From the NCBI RefSeq assembly GCF_015704865.1, contig NZ_JADQTO010000012.1, positions 191,865 to 255,864 on the forward strand: DNA of 64,000 nt, written 5' to 3'. The notes beneath the pieces were generated by a model that did not search any database, was not told the origin of the DNA, and was given only the letters and a program-made list of their open reading frames with translations. Below are positions 15,138-24,422 of this stretch, piece after piece (position 1 is the stretch's first letter; each line of letters begins with the position of its first letter). The translations under genes were made by a program, and so were the position numbers. The stretch is from Actinoplanes aureus (GTDB lineage Bacteria > Actinomycetota > Actinomycetes > Mycobacteriales > Micromonosporaceae).

Positions 15138-17822
15138 TCAACGTTTCCAGAACGGAACCTCTCCGGGACCGCGGGACGGTGGCTGACCGGTGCCGGTGGG
15201 CGGCGTGTTCCCGCTGCCGGGAGAACCGGAAGAGTCTTCGGCCGGCGCCTTCCCGCGTTCTCCGGCGGGTGCTGTTCCGGGGTTGCTCGTTGGCGGCGTC
15301 CGGCGGTCGCCGGCCGATGCCGTTCCGGCCTCGCTGCCGGGCCGGGCATCGCGGCCACCGTCGACGTCGCCGGACGATGGCGCCGTGTCGCCGCCGTCCT
15401 CGGTGAGGACCTGGAGCGCTTTCGCCCACTTCTCCTCCAGCGATGCGGTGCCGTGTAGTAGCTCGACCAGCGCGCGTACCTGCGGGAAGCGCCCAGGCAC
15501 CGTTTCGAGCAGTACGGCGAGACGGGTGACCAGGTCGTCGAGCAGATCACGGCGGTCGGCTGGGGGCAGGTGCGCAGCGTCCCGCAGCCGGCCGGCCTCG
15601 ACGGCGAGCAACGCCCGGAACTCGGTGACCTGGTCTGGCACGGCGACGTCGTAGGGGGCTTGCCCTGCCCCCGTCGAACCCGGTGCCGACGTGGCACCGG
15701 TCTGCGTGAAGTACGGAACGTCGGCGTCGTCCAACGGCACCCGGTGCGGTGCGGGAGGGGTTGCACGACGCCCCTGCTTCGCGGCTCCACGAGGTGTACC
15801 GGCAGCGTCGGCGCTGAGGGCGCGAACCGGTGAGAACGGCGGCTTGGAGGGCATCGGGCCGCCCGGTGCGGGCGGAGGCATCGGCGCTACCGGAGCGGCA
15901 AGGGACGCCTCACTGGCGAGGCCGAGCCACGCGCCCGATGCGCGGGCTGCCACGCCGGTCGCGGGTGGCTCCCATCCCGATGGCAACTCCACCGGTTGGG
16001 TCACCCGCTTGCTTTGACCACCCTCGTTGACCACACGCTCGTCCACCGCCACGTAGGCGGTGAACCGGCAAAGCACCCCGAAGCGCAACGAGGTGGCGAC
16101 GATCTGCTGCTCGAGTGACCGGTTGCCGGCAGCGTAGGCATCCTCGAGGTCGCGGATCCGGGCCCGCGCCCAGAGCGACGTGACCGCCTGCTCGGATCGC
16201 TGCTGGACCGCGACCGCCGTCCGGAAGTCCTGTTCGTCGCGGGTTCGTCCGGTGACGCTCAGACTTCCACCGGGTGTGCCCGTGTACCGTCCGGTCACCA
16301 CCAGTGGCACGCCCGGGTAGAGGCCGGGCAACCGCGCTGGGCTGCGGGTGTCACCGAGCAATGTGATGCCGTCGTCGGTGACCGACAGCCCGGTCACCAC
16401 CGGTGCTCCGATCCGGCGGTGGATGTGCTCCATCGCCTCGTCCAGCCGGTCCTCGCTCTCCACGAGCTCGGCGCGGCCGGCGCCGAGGGCGGCGAGCCGG
16501 CCCAGGAAACCGGCGTTGACGGCGCGGTCGATGCCGACGGTGTGCACCCGGGTGGTGCCGATCTGCCCGGAGATCTCTCGCACGATCTGGTCCTCGTTGC
16601 CGACCTGACCATCGGTGACCAGCACGAGGACACGGTCACGCCCGGTGCTGTCGGAGAGCAGGGCCAATCCGGTGGTGAGCGGCGAGAGCAGCTCGGTGCC
16701 GCCACGGGCGTCGGCGCGGGCCAGGTGTTCGACCGCGCGGTAACGGTTGCGGTCGCTCGCCTCCACCAGACCGTCCGCGAGCCCGTCCGGTCGCTCCACC
16801 AGATGGTCGAAGGTGAGCACGGTGAACCGGTCGGCGGCGGTCAGGGTGTCGATCACCCGGGCCGCGGCCCGCCGGGCGGCGACCATCTTCCAGCCGCTCA
16901 TGCTGCCGGACCGGTCCAGCAATAGCACGACGTCCTTGGGGCGAGGGGTGGCGGCGGCCTCCGGCGGGAGCACCACGAGCTGGTACGTCCCCTCGTTTCC
17001 TTCCTCGTCCGGGACGGCCACCGCAGTCTCGCCGCCTGCCGCATACGCCAGGCGCAACACGAAGTCGCGATCAGCGCGTTCGCCCGGGGCGATCCGCAGC
17101 GTCCCGTCATCGTCGGTCACTGTGTGCAGGCTGGACCTGACCTCGCCGAGGTCCAGTCCGGCCGGGTCGATGTCGACGCCGATCGAGAGTCGCAACGGGT
17201 TCGGGAAGCCGGGCAGCAGCACCGGTGGAGAGATCCGGGAAGCGTCCGGCACCGCGTCGGTGTCGGGATGCTGGCCGTCACCCACATACGGCCCGGGAAG
17301 CAGGGCACCTGGCACGTAGCGAGGCGCGACGACAAGCGGGAACCGGAAGGTCGCTGCGCCGTCCTCGTACGCCAGCGGGCCGACCAGCCGCAGCCGGACT
17401 GTCACGCGCTCGCCCGGCAGGATGTTGCCGACCCGCATCGTGAAGACGTCGGGCCGTTCCTCCTCGGCGATAGACGCGCGCTGGCCGGCCGCGACGGCCC
17501 GGTCGTACTCCGCCCGGGCCTCGCCGCGCTCTCGCAGCTCGGCCGCGACGGTGCGGTCGGCGGCGGTCATCGACATGGCCGTGACGGCGGCCCGGTCCGG
17601 CAGCGGGAAGATGTAGGTCGCCTCGAGCGCGGTGTCGTGCGCGTTGACGAACTCGGTGGTCAGCTCTGTCCGGACGAGCAGGCCACTGATCCGCGCCTGG
17701 ACGTCGAGCCGGTCGAGCGGCAGGTTTCCCCGCTCGGTGTGCAGGGTGCCGACACCGGAGCCGGGCTGGTCGCGAAGACGGTCCCGCTCCTCGGGGCGCA
17801 TCGGATTGACGGAAATGATCAT
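15138..17822 (-). CDS. VIT and VWA domain protein
   Basis: An 894-aa protein with the architecture of inter-alpha-trypsin-inhibitor heavy-chain relatives. The VIT domain (about 25-155: VQARISGLLVRTELTTEFVN, TYIFPLPDRAAVTAM) precedes a VWA domain (about 295-470) with an intact metal site: DRSGSMS at about 303, a Thr in GGTELLSPL and Asp in LVLVTDGQVG. A linker and a proline-rich tail (about 640-894) include a conserved-looking helical part, ALLAVEAGRLRDAAHLPPAD. No signal peptide or TM is visible, so it is likely cytosolic unless exported by an unknown route. ATG at 17822 overlaps the MerR stop (ATGA), showing coupled translation. Confidence 0.9.
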   Translation of the reverse strand: MIISVNPMRPEERDRLRDQPGSGVGTLHTERGNLPLDRLDVQARISGLLVRTELTTEFVNAHDTALEATYIFPLPDRAAVTAMSMTAADRTVAAELRERGEARAEYDRAVAAGQRASIAEEERPDVFTMRVGNILPGERVTVRLRLVGPLAYEDGAATFRFPLVVAPRYVPGALLPGPYVGDGQHPDTDAVPDASRISPPVLLPGFPNPLRLSIGVDIDPAGLDLGEVRSSLHTVTDDDGTLRIAPGERADRDFVLRLAYAAGGETAVAVPDEEGNEGTYQLVVLPPEAAATPRPKDVVLLLDRSGSMSGWKMVAARRAAARVIDTLTAADRFTVLTFDHLVERPDGLADGLVEASDRNRYRAVEHLARADARGGTELLSPLTTGLALLSDSTGRDRVLVLVTDGQVGNEDQIVREISGQIGTTRVHTVGIDRAVNAGFLGRLAALGAGRAELVESEDRLDEAMEHIHRRIGAPVVTGLSVTDDGITLLGDTRSPARLPGLYPGVPLVVTGRYTGTPGGSLSVTGRTRDEQDFRTAVAVQQRSEQAVTSLWARARIRDLEDAYAAGNRSLEQQIVATSLRFGVLCRFTAYVAVDERVVNEGGQSKRVTQPVELPSGWEPPATGVAARASGAWLGLASEASLAAPVAPMPPPAPGGPMPSKPPFSPVRALSADAAGTPRGAAKQGRRATPPAPHRVPLDDADVPYFTQTGATSAPGSTGAGQAPYDVAVPDQVTEFRALLAVEAGRLRDAAHLPPADRRDLLDDLVTRLAVLLETVPGRFPQVRALVELLHGTASLEEKWAKALQVLTEDGGDTAPSSGDVDGGRDARPGSEAGTASAGDRRTPPTSNPGTAPAGERGKAPAEDSSGSPGSGNTPPTGTGQPPSRGPGEVPFWKR

Positions 17823-18409
17823 TCATCTCTCCCATCGGTGAGCCCACGGGACGCGAGCAGATCGAGCAGGGGTCGGGCGGCCGCGGCCAGATCGCCACGG
17901 TCGATGTGGTCGAGGGCGTGCGGGACGAGCAGGATCACGCCCATGCCGAGGGGCACACCGGTCAGCATCAGGCCGGTATCGTCCGACGGGTTGCCGGGCA
18001 GGACCGCGAGCTCCGCCGGCGCGGGCGGCGGTGCGGGGGAGTGCTTCCAGAAGGCGGCCCGGACCGGGCCGTCCGCCGCCGGCATGCCGGGGCTCAGCAA
18101 CTCGTCCGGCACGCGGGCCGTGGCAGCGAGCGCCTCGTCGGAGGCGCCGGTCAGCTCCACCTGGATCTCGGCGAGAGTGCGCCCGGCGGCCTGGCGGCGC
18201 TTGATCGCGACCAGTTGAAGCAGGTGGCGAGGGCCGTAGAGGGCGACCCGGCCGCGGGTGCCGAGCGGCCGGTCGACGAGGCCGATCGTCGTATACCACC
18301 GGATCGAACGGCGGTCGGGCACCTCACGAATGCGGCCGTTGGGGGCGCCGGGGTACTCAGCGGCGAGCGCTGTGTGTACCCGCTCGACCAACTGTTCCAT
18401 CGTCCACAT
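17819..18409 (-). CDS. MerR family transcriptional regulator
   Basis: A 196-aa regulator. The N-terminal winged helix is of MerR type with an insertion: RIREVPDRRSIRWYTTIGLV (residues 26-45) and the wing RVALYGPRHLLQLVAIKRRQ, then helix GRTLAEIQVELTGASDEAL. The C-terminal half is proline/alanine-rich with LDHIDRGDLAAAARPLLDLL. It is the first gene of a unit with the VIT-VWA protein (4-base overlap). The double TGACAcTGTCA palindrome 11 bases upstream of its start is the likely autoregulatory operator. The MerR plus VIT-VWA pairing recurs in actinomycetes as I recall; the effector is unknown. Confidence 0.85.
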   Translation of the reverse strand: MWTMEQLVERVHTALAAEYPGAPNGRIREVPDRRSIRWYTTIGLVDRPLGTRGRVALYGPRHLLQLVAIKRRQAAGRTLAEIQVELTGASDEALAATARVPDELLSPGMPAADGPVRAAFWKHSPAPPPAPAELAVLPGNPSDDTGLMLTGVPLGMGVILLVPHALDHIDRGDLAAAARPLLDLLASRGLTDGRDE

Positions 18410-18419
18410 GCTTCGATAT

Positions 18420-18444
18420 TGACACTGTCACGCTGACACTGTCA
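18420..18444. promoter_or_regulatory. double palindromic operator upstream of merR-type gene
   Basis: Two identical 11-base palindromes TGACACTGTCA (18420-18430 and 18434-18444) separated by CGC. Each has 5-base arms around one central base. They lie directly upstream of the MerR-type gene, overlapping the expected promoter. Two dimers could bind side by side. Confidence 0.75.
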
Positions 18445-18569
18445 ATGTGGGCGGGCAAGGCGGTGCGACGGGGGAGGCTGATGTGACGAGTGTCCGGGGC
18501 CGGGGCAGGAAACGGAGCTACCCGCCGCCGTCGCGTGGGCGTTCGGTGGCGGGCAGATGGTTAGGAGGG

Positions 18570-20657
18570 CTACGAGGCGTCGCTCACCGGATAGGGCTGA
18601 CCGTTGACCGTGAGGGTGTACGGGGCGTACTGGGTGACCTCCCCGGTGGGCTCGTCGTAGGCGATGACCGCGATCACCCTGGGGTAAGAGCCCAGCTTGG
18701 CGAGCTCATCCAGCGACACCGCCTTGGCGCGGGAACGGCCCAGCCCGACCAGCGTGACGTGCCAGTTGTGCACGGGTGTGGGGCGTATCTGGGTGGGCGA
18801 GTTCCAGCCGTCGAGCGTGTCGCTGTCCACGGCGGTGGCGCCGATCTTGACATCCTTGACGTGCCAGCCGCCAAGGCTGACGGCGCCGTCGCTGACGTAC
18901 CGGAAACCGAGGAGCACGCTCCGCCCGGCGTACGCGGCAAGGTCGTAGCTCAGGGTGACGTCCGCGGCCTGGCCGGTGATCGCGGCGCCCAGCGGACCCT
19001 GCACCGTTTCGTCTCCGGTCACCGGCTGGTAGGTCTTTCCGCCGTCGGCGGAGACCGTCACATACCCGTAGTCGAAGTCCTTCTCCAACCCGTGCGTCGA
19101 CGTGAAGCGCAGCACCGGGTCGATGGCCGGCACGTCGACCATCCGCACCGCGGTGGCGTCGGTGTCCGGTTCGTTGCCGGAGAAGAGCATTCCGCTGTCG
19201 ACCGTCCACAGCAACGGGCTGGGCGGCAGCGTGTCGGCGCCCCGGAAATCGACCGACCGCAGATCCCGCGGCAGCCGGACGTAATCGGCGCCGTTCGGCG
19301 CGGCGCCCGGTGCGCCGTAGGCGGACGTGTCGGCCAGGTTGACCGTGGAACGCAGCCCGGGGGCGGTCACATGCTCGCGCGGCAGACCCTTCATCACCCC
19401 GCCCGGCTGGCCGACGGCCTTGTCCACCAGCGTCATGATCTGGAAGTCGTGCAGCACGTCGTGCAGATCGGTGCCCTTCGGCAGCGCGGCGGCGATCCCG
19501 GACAGCCCCTTGTTGGTGGAGTCCCGGTGCAGCGTCGAGATGATCTCCGGGCCGAATCGGTCATGCAGGTAGATCATCAGCTGGTACGTGATGCCGTAGT
19601 CGGCCAGGATCTCGTTCGGTCCGCCCTCCTTCCACAGGTTCAGCGAGTTGGCCGGGGCGTTGCAGTCGCGCGGATTGGGGTTGTAGGCCGTTTTCACCAT
19701 GCCGAAACCCTGATAGCAGGCGATGTGGGGGTCGAAACCGCGCCGGTACACGTTGATGCTCGGATCCACATAGCCGACAAGCGTCTGCGCGTACTCGGCG
19801 AGGCCCTCGCTGACCCAGTCCTCCTCCGTCGCGTCGACGTAGTAGGCAAGCAGGTGCTGCCACTCGTGGGCAAACGTCGACTCGTACAGGCGGGGACGGG
19901 CGGGACGGCTGGTGCACCGGTCGTCCGTGGGCTCATTCTTCGGTTCCGCGCCGGTCTGATGCAGCCAGTCGTAGGCGTCGATCGTGACCACATTGCGGTC
20001 GAAGAGCTCGTTGAGCTGCTCGGAGAAGAACCCGGCGACGTATGTGGGACGCTCCAGGAAGTTGAAGTAGTTCTCGTCGCGGACGTTGTCGACAAGTGTG
20101 ACGGTTCGCTCGCCCGCCCCGCTGAAGTCGTCCGGCAACCCGGCGTTCGCCCCGGTCCGGTCCGGCGGCCTGCTGAACGCCGCGGTCTCCTTGGGGTAGA
20201 TGGTCTCGTCGAACTCGCGTACCAGGGCGTCGATCTGGGCGTCGGTGACCTGCGTGGCGTCGCCGCGGCAGTCACCCTCCGGGAAGGCGAGGTCGTCGGC
20301 GACCCATACCTCGATGTACTCGCCGACCGCCCGCAGCCTGTAGTCCTTGCGATAGACGTCGTTGGTGATCGCGTTCAGGCCGGCCCAGCTGCGGACCGTC
20401 CCGACCGGCGGTGTCTCGGCGGTTGCCCGCCGCGCGGCCGGCCTCGGGCGGTAGCTGGCCGGCGGCAGCGGTTCCCCGTTCAGGGTGAGCCGGTCCGGGA
20501 TCAGCTCGCGCACTTCGTCCGCCGGTACGGCTGCCGTCTCGCTGGGGCTGGGGGAAGGCGGTGGCGTGGGCGGCACCGCGCCCGCGGAGACCGGGCCAGC
20601 GAATAGCGGGACAGTAACGGTTAAGGCCGCGAAGCTCGCAAATAGGGTGCGCGTCAC
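18570..20657 (-). CDS. secreted zinc metallopeptidase (immune inhibitor A-like, M6-type)
   Basis: A 695-aa exported protein. Signal peptide residues 1-26 (TLFASFAALTVTVPLFAGPVSAGA) is followed by a proline-rich stretch and a propeptide-like region. The zinc site HEWQH is at 264-268 (YESTFAHEWQHLL), with the downstream Glu at 284 in WVSEGLAEYAQ as probable third ligand. The C-terminal half (about 450-650) looks like beta-sandwich modules: DFDYGYVTVSADGGKTYQPV, VTLSYDLAAYAGRSVLLGFR, as in M6 peptidases. It probably degrades extracellular protein. No neighbour shares its operon: the MerR gene upstream on the plus-coordinate side is a separate unit, and the ABC permease gene ends 77 bases before it in genome order. 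Confidence 0.85.
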   Translation of the reverse strand: MTRTLFASFAALTVTVPLFAGPVSAGAVPPTPPPSPSPSETAAVPADEVRELIPDRLTLNGEPLPPASYRPRPAARRATAETPPVGTVRSWAGLNAITNDVYRKDYRLRAVGEYIEVWVADDLAFPEGDCRGDATQVTDAQIDALVREFDETIYPKETAAFSRPPDRTGANAGLPDDFSGAGERTVTLVDNVRDENYFNFLERPTYVAGFFSEQLNELFDRNVVTIDAYDWLHQTGAEPKNEPTDDRCTSRPARPRLYESTFAHEWQHLLAYYVDATEEDWVSEGLAEYAQTLVGYVDPSINVYRRGFDPHIACYQGFGMVKTAYNPNPRDCNAPANSLNLWKEGGPNEILADYGITYQLMIYLHDRFGPEIISTLHRDSTNKGLSGIAAALPKGTDLHDVLHDFQIMTLVDKAVGQPGGVMKGLPREHVTAPGLRSTVNLADTSAYGAPGAAPNGADYVRLPRDLRSVDFRGADTLPPSPLLWTVDSGMLFSGNEPDTDATAVRMVDVPAIDPVLRFTSTHGLEKDFDYGYVTVSADGGKTYQPVTGDETVQGPLGAAITGQAADVTLSYDLAAYAGRSVLLGFRYVSDGAVSLGGWHVKDVKIGATAVDSDTLDGWNSPTQIRPTPVHNWHVTLVGLGRSRAKAVSLDELAKLGSYPRVIAVIAYDEPTGEVTQYAPYTLTVNGQPYPVSDAS

Positions 20658-20734
20658 GTCTCGCGACGCTACCTGCGATCGCGAGGCCGTGACGCCAACA
20701 CCGGTTGTTGTCAGTCAGGAAACCACCCAGTGGA

Positions 20735-21490
20735 TCACGAAACTTCGCGGCGGAGGACCCGGATGAAGCCGAACACCAGCGGAACGATCACCCAGAGCGC
20801 TGTCGAAACCGCCAGCCGGGCGTACTCGCCGCCGGTCGCGTCCGCCTCCGACAACGCCTGCGAGGTGACATTCAGGTCGAGCCACTTGGCGGCCTCGGCG
20901 AGTTTGGTGACGATCTCGCCGATCACCGTCCAGACCGTGGGCAGCGCGAAGTAGATCACGATCGCGAGCGGGGTGTTGAGCAGCATCGCACCGAAGCCGA
21001 TCCCCATCAGCACGAAGATCACCTGAAGGAGCAGGCTTTGCCAGATCAGCGACGAGTCCAGAGTCCACGACGCGTCACCTCCGAGCGGCCCGGCGATCAG
21101 GTTGGCTACCGCGGCCAGCAGCCCGGTCGCCACGGTCGCCGCGATCGCGATCAGAACACCCGCGGCCAGCTTCGCCAACATCACCCGGCTTCGTGCCGGC
21201 ACCAGGGTGAACGTGGTCAGTGCGGTGCGCTGCGACCACTCGCTGGTCACCGACAGGATGCCGAGCACCGGCAGCAGCACCGCCGACGGCACCAGGCCGA
21301 AGAGGAAGAAGCCGGAGAACGTCTGCTCGGCGTCCTCCGCCCAGCCGAGCAGGATCGCGGAGGTGCCCACGGTGGCCAAACCGATGATCAGCAGCAGCCA
21401 GAATCCAGCCCTGGTGTCGGCGAGCTTGCGCAGCTCCACCACGGTCAGCCGGCCCAGCGGCACGGCACGGTTCTCGGTCAGGACGCTCAT
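20735..21490 (-). CDS. ABC transporter permease
   Basis: A 251-aa membrane protein with about six hydrophobic segments: FWLLLIIGLATVGTSAILL, LVPSAVLLPVLGILSVTSEW, LAAGVLIAIAATVATGLLA, SLLLQVIFVLMGIGFGAMLL, LAIVIYFALPTVWTVIGEIV and LWVIVPLVFGFIRVLR. The VTSEWSQRTALTTFTLVPAR motif after the second segment is typical of ABC-2 type permeases. It follows the ATPase gene with an ATGA overlap (21487-21490), so the two form an exporter; the load is unknown, though ABC-2 pairs next to NarL-type systems often export antibiotics or lipids. Confidence 0.9.
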   Translation of the reverse strand: MSVLTENRAVPLGRLTVVELRKLADTRAGFWLLLIIGLATVGTSAILLGWAEDAEQTFSGFFLFGLVPSAVLLPVLGILSVTSEWSQRTALTTFTLVPARSRVMLAKLAAGVLIAIAATVATGLLAAVANLIAGPLGGDASWTLDSSLIWQSLLLQVIFVLMGIGFGAMLLNTPLAIVIYFALPTVWTVIGEIVTKLAEAAKWLDLNVTSQALSEADATGGEYARLAVSTALWVIVPLVFGFIRVLRREVS

Positions 21491-22398
21491 CGGGTGACCT
21501 CCTCGAGCTTGGAGTCGCCGTGGCCGTTGCCGGTCAGCCGCAGGAACATCTCCTCCAGCCCGCCAGCCCCCGCCGGTCGCAGCTCCAGCAGGACCACGCC
21601 GGCGGCCGCGGCGGCCTTGCCGATGGTCTGCGGATCGGAGGGCACCAGCATGCTGCCGTCCGCCGAGCGCGAGCCGGTGATGCCCATGCTCTGCAGCAGC
21701 GAGTCCAGTTCGGCCGGGTCGGCGGCACGTACGAGGGTGCCGGCCTCACCGAGCAACTGGTCCTTGCCGCCTTGGACGAGGATCCGGCCGTTGCCGATCA
21801 CGACGAGGCGGTCGGCGACCGCCTCCACCTCACGCAGCAGGTGCGACGAGAGCAGGACCGTGCCACCCCGGTCGGCGAAGCCACGCAGCAGGCCGCGCAT
21901 CCAGAAGATGCCCTCCGGGTCCAGGCCGTTGGCGGGTTCGTCGAGGATCAGTACGGCCGGGTCGCCGAGCATCGCGTACGCGAGACCGAGCCGTTGCCGC
22001 ATGCCGAGCGAGTACCCGCGCAGCCGTCGGCGTGCTGCGGTCTTGTCCAGCCCCACCTTCGCCAGCCGCTCCGGAATGCGGGCGGTGTCCAGGCCCATCG
22101 TGATCGCGGCGAGGGCCAGGATCTCCCGGCCGGTCCGACCGGCGTGCTGCGCCGACGCGTCGAGCAGCACACCGACCTTGCGCCCCGGGTTGCCGAGCCG
22201 GCGGTACGGGACGCCGTCCACCGTTGCCCCTCCCGAGGTGGGCGGGGTGAGACCGCAGATCATCCGCATAGTGGTGGACTTGCCGGCACCGTTGGGGCCG
22301 AGAAATCCGGTCACCGTGCCGGGTTCGCAGGTGAACGACACGTCATCGACGGCGAGCTGGCCGCCGTACCGTTTGGTGAGATGTTCGACCTCAATCAT
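21487..22398 (-). CDS. ABC transporter ATP-binding protein
   Basis: A 303-aa ATPase of the DRI/CcmA-like exporter class. Walker A GPNGAGKST (residues about 36-44), Q-loop region CGLTPPTSG, signature SLGMRQRLGLAYAM, Walker B AVLILDEPANGLDPEG and the switch His in LLSSHLL are all intact. The C-terminal 80 residues (LVRAADPAELDSLLQSMGIT) are the usual extension of this class. The start is the ATG at 22398 (MIEVEHLTKRYGG); the frame stays open upstream to 22530 but that stretch is the divergent promoter region. Divergent to the sensor kinase at 22543, so both operons share 144 bases of control DNA. Confidence 0.93.
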   Translation of the reverse strand: MIEVEHLTKRYGGQLAVDDVSFTCEPGTVTGFLGPNGAGKSTTMRMICGLTPPTSGGATVDGVPYRRLGNPGRKVGVLLDASAQHAGRTGREILALAAITMGLDTARIPERLAKVGLDKTAARRRLRGYSLGMRQRLGLAYAMLGDPAVLILDEPANGLDPEGIFWMRGLLRGFADRGGTVLLSSHLLREVEAVADRLVVIGNGRILVQGGKDQLLGEAGTLVRAADPAELDSLLQSMGITGSRSADGSMLVPSDPQTIGKAAAAAGVVLLELRPAGAGGLEEMFLRLTGNGHGDSKLEEVTR

Positions 22399-22542
22399 GG
22401 AACTCAGCCTGCGGCCGCCCATGGTGCCCGCGCTTCGGCCGCAGGTCGATGCCCGCGAACCTTGGTCGATAGACCGGTTACGACTTTGGTCGGTATCGGC
22501 CCGGTGCGGCCGGCCCGTATCGTCGGACACGTGGGGGCGTCG
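22399..22542. promoter_or_regulatory. shared promoter region, ABC exporter and two-component system
   Basis: A 144-base divergent region. GGTCGATAGACCGG (22472-22485) is an imperfect palindrome, with a second GGTCGGTATCGGCC nearby (22489-22502). NarL-type regulators bind short inverted or direct repeats, so these are candidates for sites of the adjacent response regulator. Confidence 0.4.
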
Positions 22543-23775
22543 ATGACGGAATACCGGTGGTTGTGGCCGTCCGCGCTGGCGGCGGACCCGGCCGGCCCGC
22601 TTTCGGCGCGCCGATCCATGCGTGACTGGGTGGTCGACACCCTCTGCTTCCTGCTCGGCTTCGGGTTCACCGCGGCGGCCACCATCGATCTTCTCCAGCC
22701 GAACCCGGGGATGACGCAGCAGTGGGTGGGCACCCCGGTGTGGCTGGTGGTGGCCGACGGTGTGCTGAGCGCAATCGCCGGGATCGCGCTCTGGTGGCGC
22801 CGTCGCCTTCTGACCCCACTCGCGTTTTATCTCCTACTGCTCGCCTTCTTCTCGGTCGCCAGCGGCATCACCCTGCTGATCGTCGTGTTCACCGGCGCGG
22901 TGCACCGCCGCTTCCGATGGGTGGCGATGTTCGTCATGGCCGTGGTGGCCGCCAATGCTGTCTTCGCCTACCTGCGGCCGGGGACCGGCGCCGGCTTCTG
23001 GTCGACGTTCGGCTGGGGCACCGTGATGGTCGTCATGGCCTGCCTCTGGGGCATGCTGGTGCGAGCGCGCCGACAGCTGATCAATTCCTGGCGGGAGCGG
23101 GCCGAGCGGGCCGAGGCCGAGCAGCAGCTACGGGTGGCCCAGGCCCGTGTCCTGGAACGCACCCGCATCGCCCGCGAGATGCACGACGTCCTCGCTCACC
23201 GGATCTCGCTGCTCAGCCTGCACGCCGGGGCACTCGAGTTCCGGCCGGACGCCCCGGCCGCCGAGATCGCCGGAGCAGCGGCCATCGTCCGGGAAAGTGC
23301 CCACCAGGCACTACAGGATCTGCGGGCGGTGATCGGTGTGCTCCGGGAGGGACAGTCCGAGGAGAACCGGCCGCCGGAGCGGCCACAGCCCACCCTGAGC
23401 GCGCTGCCCGCGCTGGCCGACGAGTCACGGTCGGCGGGCATCAGGGTACGGCTCAACATGGCGACCGAGCCCGACACGGTGCCGCTCGTGACCGGGCGGG
23501 CCGCGTACCGGATCATCCAGGAAAGCCTGACCAATGCTCGCAAGCATGCCCCGGCTGCCGCGGTGAGCGTCGCCGTCGGCGGCGCTCCCGGGAAGGGCCT
23601 GACCATCGAGATCCGCAATCCACTCGCGGTGACCGTCCCCGCAATGCCGATTCCAGGCACCGGCATGGGCCTGATCGGTCTCACTGAGCGTGCCTCCCTC
23701 GCCGGTGGCCGGCTCAGCCACGGCATCGATGGCGACGAGTTCGTCGTGACCGCGTGGTTGCCGTGGACGGAATGA
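22543..23775 (+). CDS. NarL-type sensor histidine kinase
   Basis: A 410-aa membrane kinase. Four to five hydrophobic segments at about residues 28-145 (WVVDTLCFLLGFGFTAAATI, WLVVADGVLSAIAGIALWW, PLAFYLLLLAFFSVASGITL, WVAMFVMAVVAANAVFAYL, FGWGTVMVVMACLWGMLV), then a coiled linker and a HisKA_3 domain with His214 in RIAREMHDVLAHRISLLSLH. The ATPase part has AYRIIQESLTNARKHAPAA (N box) and GTGMGLIGLTERA (G box). I chose ATG at 22543, with GGGGG five to nine bases upstream; a GTG at 22531 is in frame. The stop overlaps the response regulator (ATGA). Confidence 0.92.
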   Translation: MTEYRWLWPSALAADPAGPLSARRSMRDWVVDTLCFLLGFGFTAAATIDLLQPNPGMTQQWVGTPVWLVVADGVLSAIAGIALWWRRRLLTPLAFYLLLLAFFSVASGITLLIVVFTGAVHRRFRWVAMFVMAVVAANAVFAYLRPGTGAGFWSTFGWGTVMVVMACLWGMLVRARRQLINSWRERAERAEAEQQLRVAQARVLERTRIAREMHDVLAHRISLLSLHAGALEFRPDAPAAEIAGAAAIVRESAHQALQDLRAVIGVLREGQSEENRPPERPQPTLSALPALADESRSAGIRVRLNMATEPDTVPLVTGRAAYRIIQESLTNARKHAPAAAVSVAVGGAPGKGLTIEIRNPLAVTVPAMPIPGTGMGLIGLTERASLAGGRLSHGIDGDEFVVTAWLPWTE

Positions 23776-24422
23776 AGCCCGTTCGCGTGCTGATCGTCGA
23801 CGACGATCCACTGGTGCGCGCCGGGCTTTCCATGATCCTTTCCGGTGGCGAGGAGGTCAGCGTGGTCGGGCAGGCCGCTGACGGCGGCGAGGTGGCGGCC
23901 GCGGTTACCCAACATCGGCCCGACGTGGTGCTGATGGACATCCGCATGCCAGGCGTCGACGGCTTGGCCGCCACCGAGGCACTGCGCAATCGCCCCGGTG
24001 CGCCGGAGGTGCTGGTGCTGACGACGTTCGACGCCGACGAGTACGTGCTGCGGGCGCTGCGTGCGGGCGCCAGCGGCTTCCTGCTCAAGGACACTCCACC
24101 CGCGCAAATCAAACAGGCGGTGCTGCGGGTGGCCCGGGGGGAGGCGACACTGTCGCCGAGCGTGACCAGACAGCTCATCACGCATGTCGCGGCCGGGCCG
24201 CCGGATCGCGGTCAGGCCGCTGGGCGGCTGGCTCGCCTGAGTACCCGAGAGCGTGAGGTGGCGCTCGCCGTGGCGCAGGGCAGGTCGAACGCGGAGATCT
24301 CAGCCGAGTTGTTCATGTCGGTCGCGACGGTGAAGGCACATGTCTCCCGGGTGCTCACCAAGCTGGACCTGAACAACCGGGTACAGGTGGCCTTGCTCGT
24401 GCACGACGCGGGCCTGGCCTGA
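23772..24422 (+). CDS. NarL/FixJ family response regulator
   Basis: A 216-aa regulator. Receiver domain residues 4-120: acidic pocket DDD at 10-12, phospho-acceptor Asp56 (VVLMDIRMPGVDG), Thr in LVLTTFDADEYV and Lys in GFLLKDTPPAQI. The LuxR-type HTH (about 150-210) reads LSTREREVALAVAQGRSNAE then ISAELFMSVATVKAHVSRVL. ATG at 23772 overlaps the kinase stop; GGACGGA lies just ahead. It is very likely phosphorylated by the kinase before it and likely controls the divergent ABC exporter genes. Confidence 0.94.
   Translation: MKPVRVLIVDDDPLVRAGLSMILSGGEEVSVVGQAADGGEVAAAVTQHRPDVVLMDIRMPGVDGLAATEALRNRPGAPEVLVLTTFDADEYVLRALRAGASGFLLKDTPPAQIKQAVLRVARGEATLSPSVTRQLITHVAAGPPDRGQAAGRLARLSTREREVALAVAQGRSNAEISAELFMSVATVKAHVSRVLTKLDLNNRVQVALLVHDAGLA

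Noticed and set aside
21520..22542. Upstream extension of the sensor kinase frame over the ABC ATPase gene
   Set aside because: It reads antisense to a complete ATPase; kinase homology begins only after 22543.
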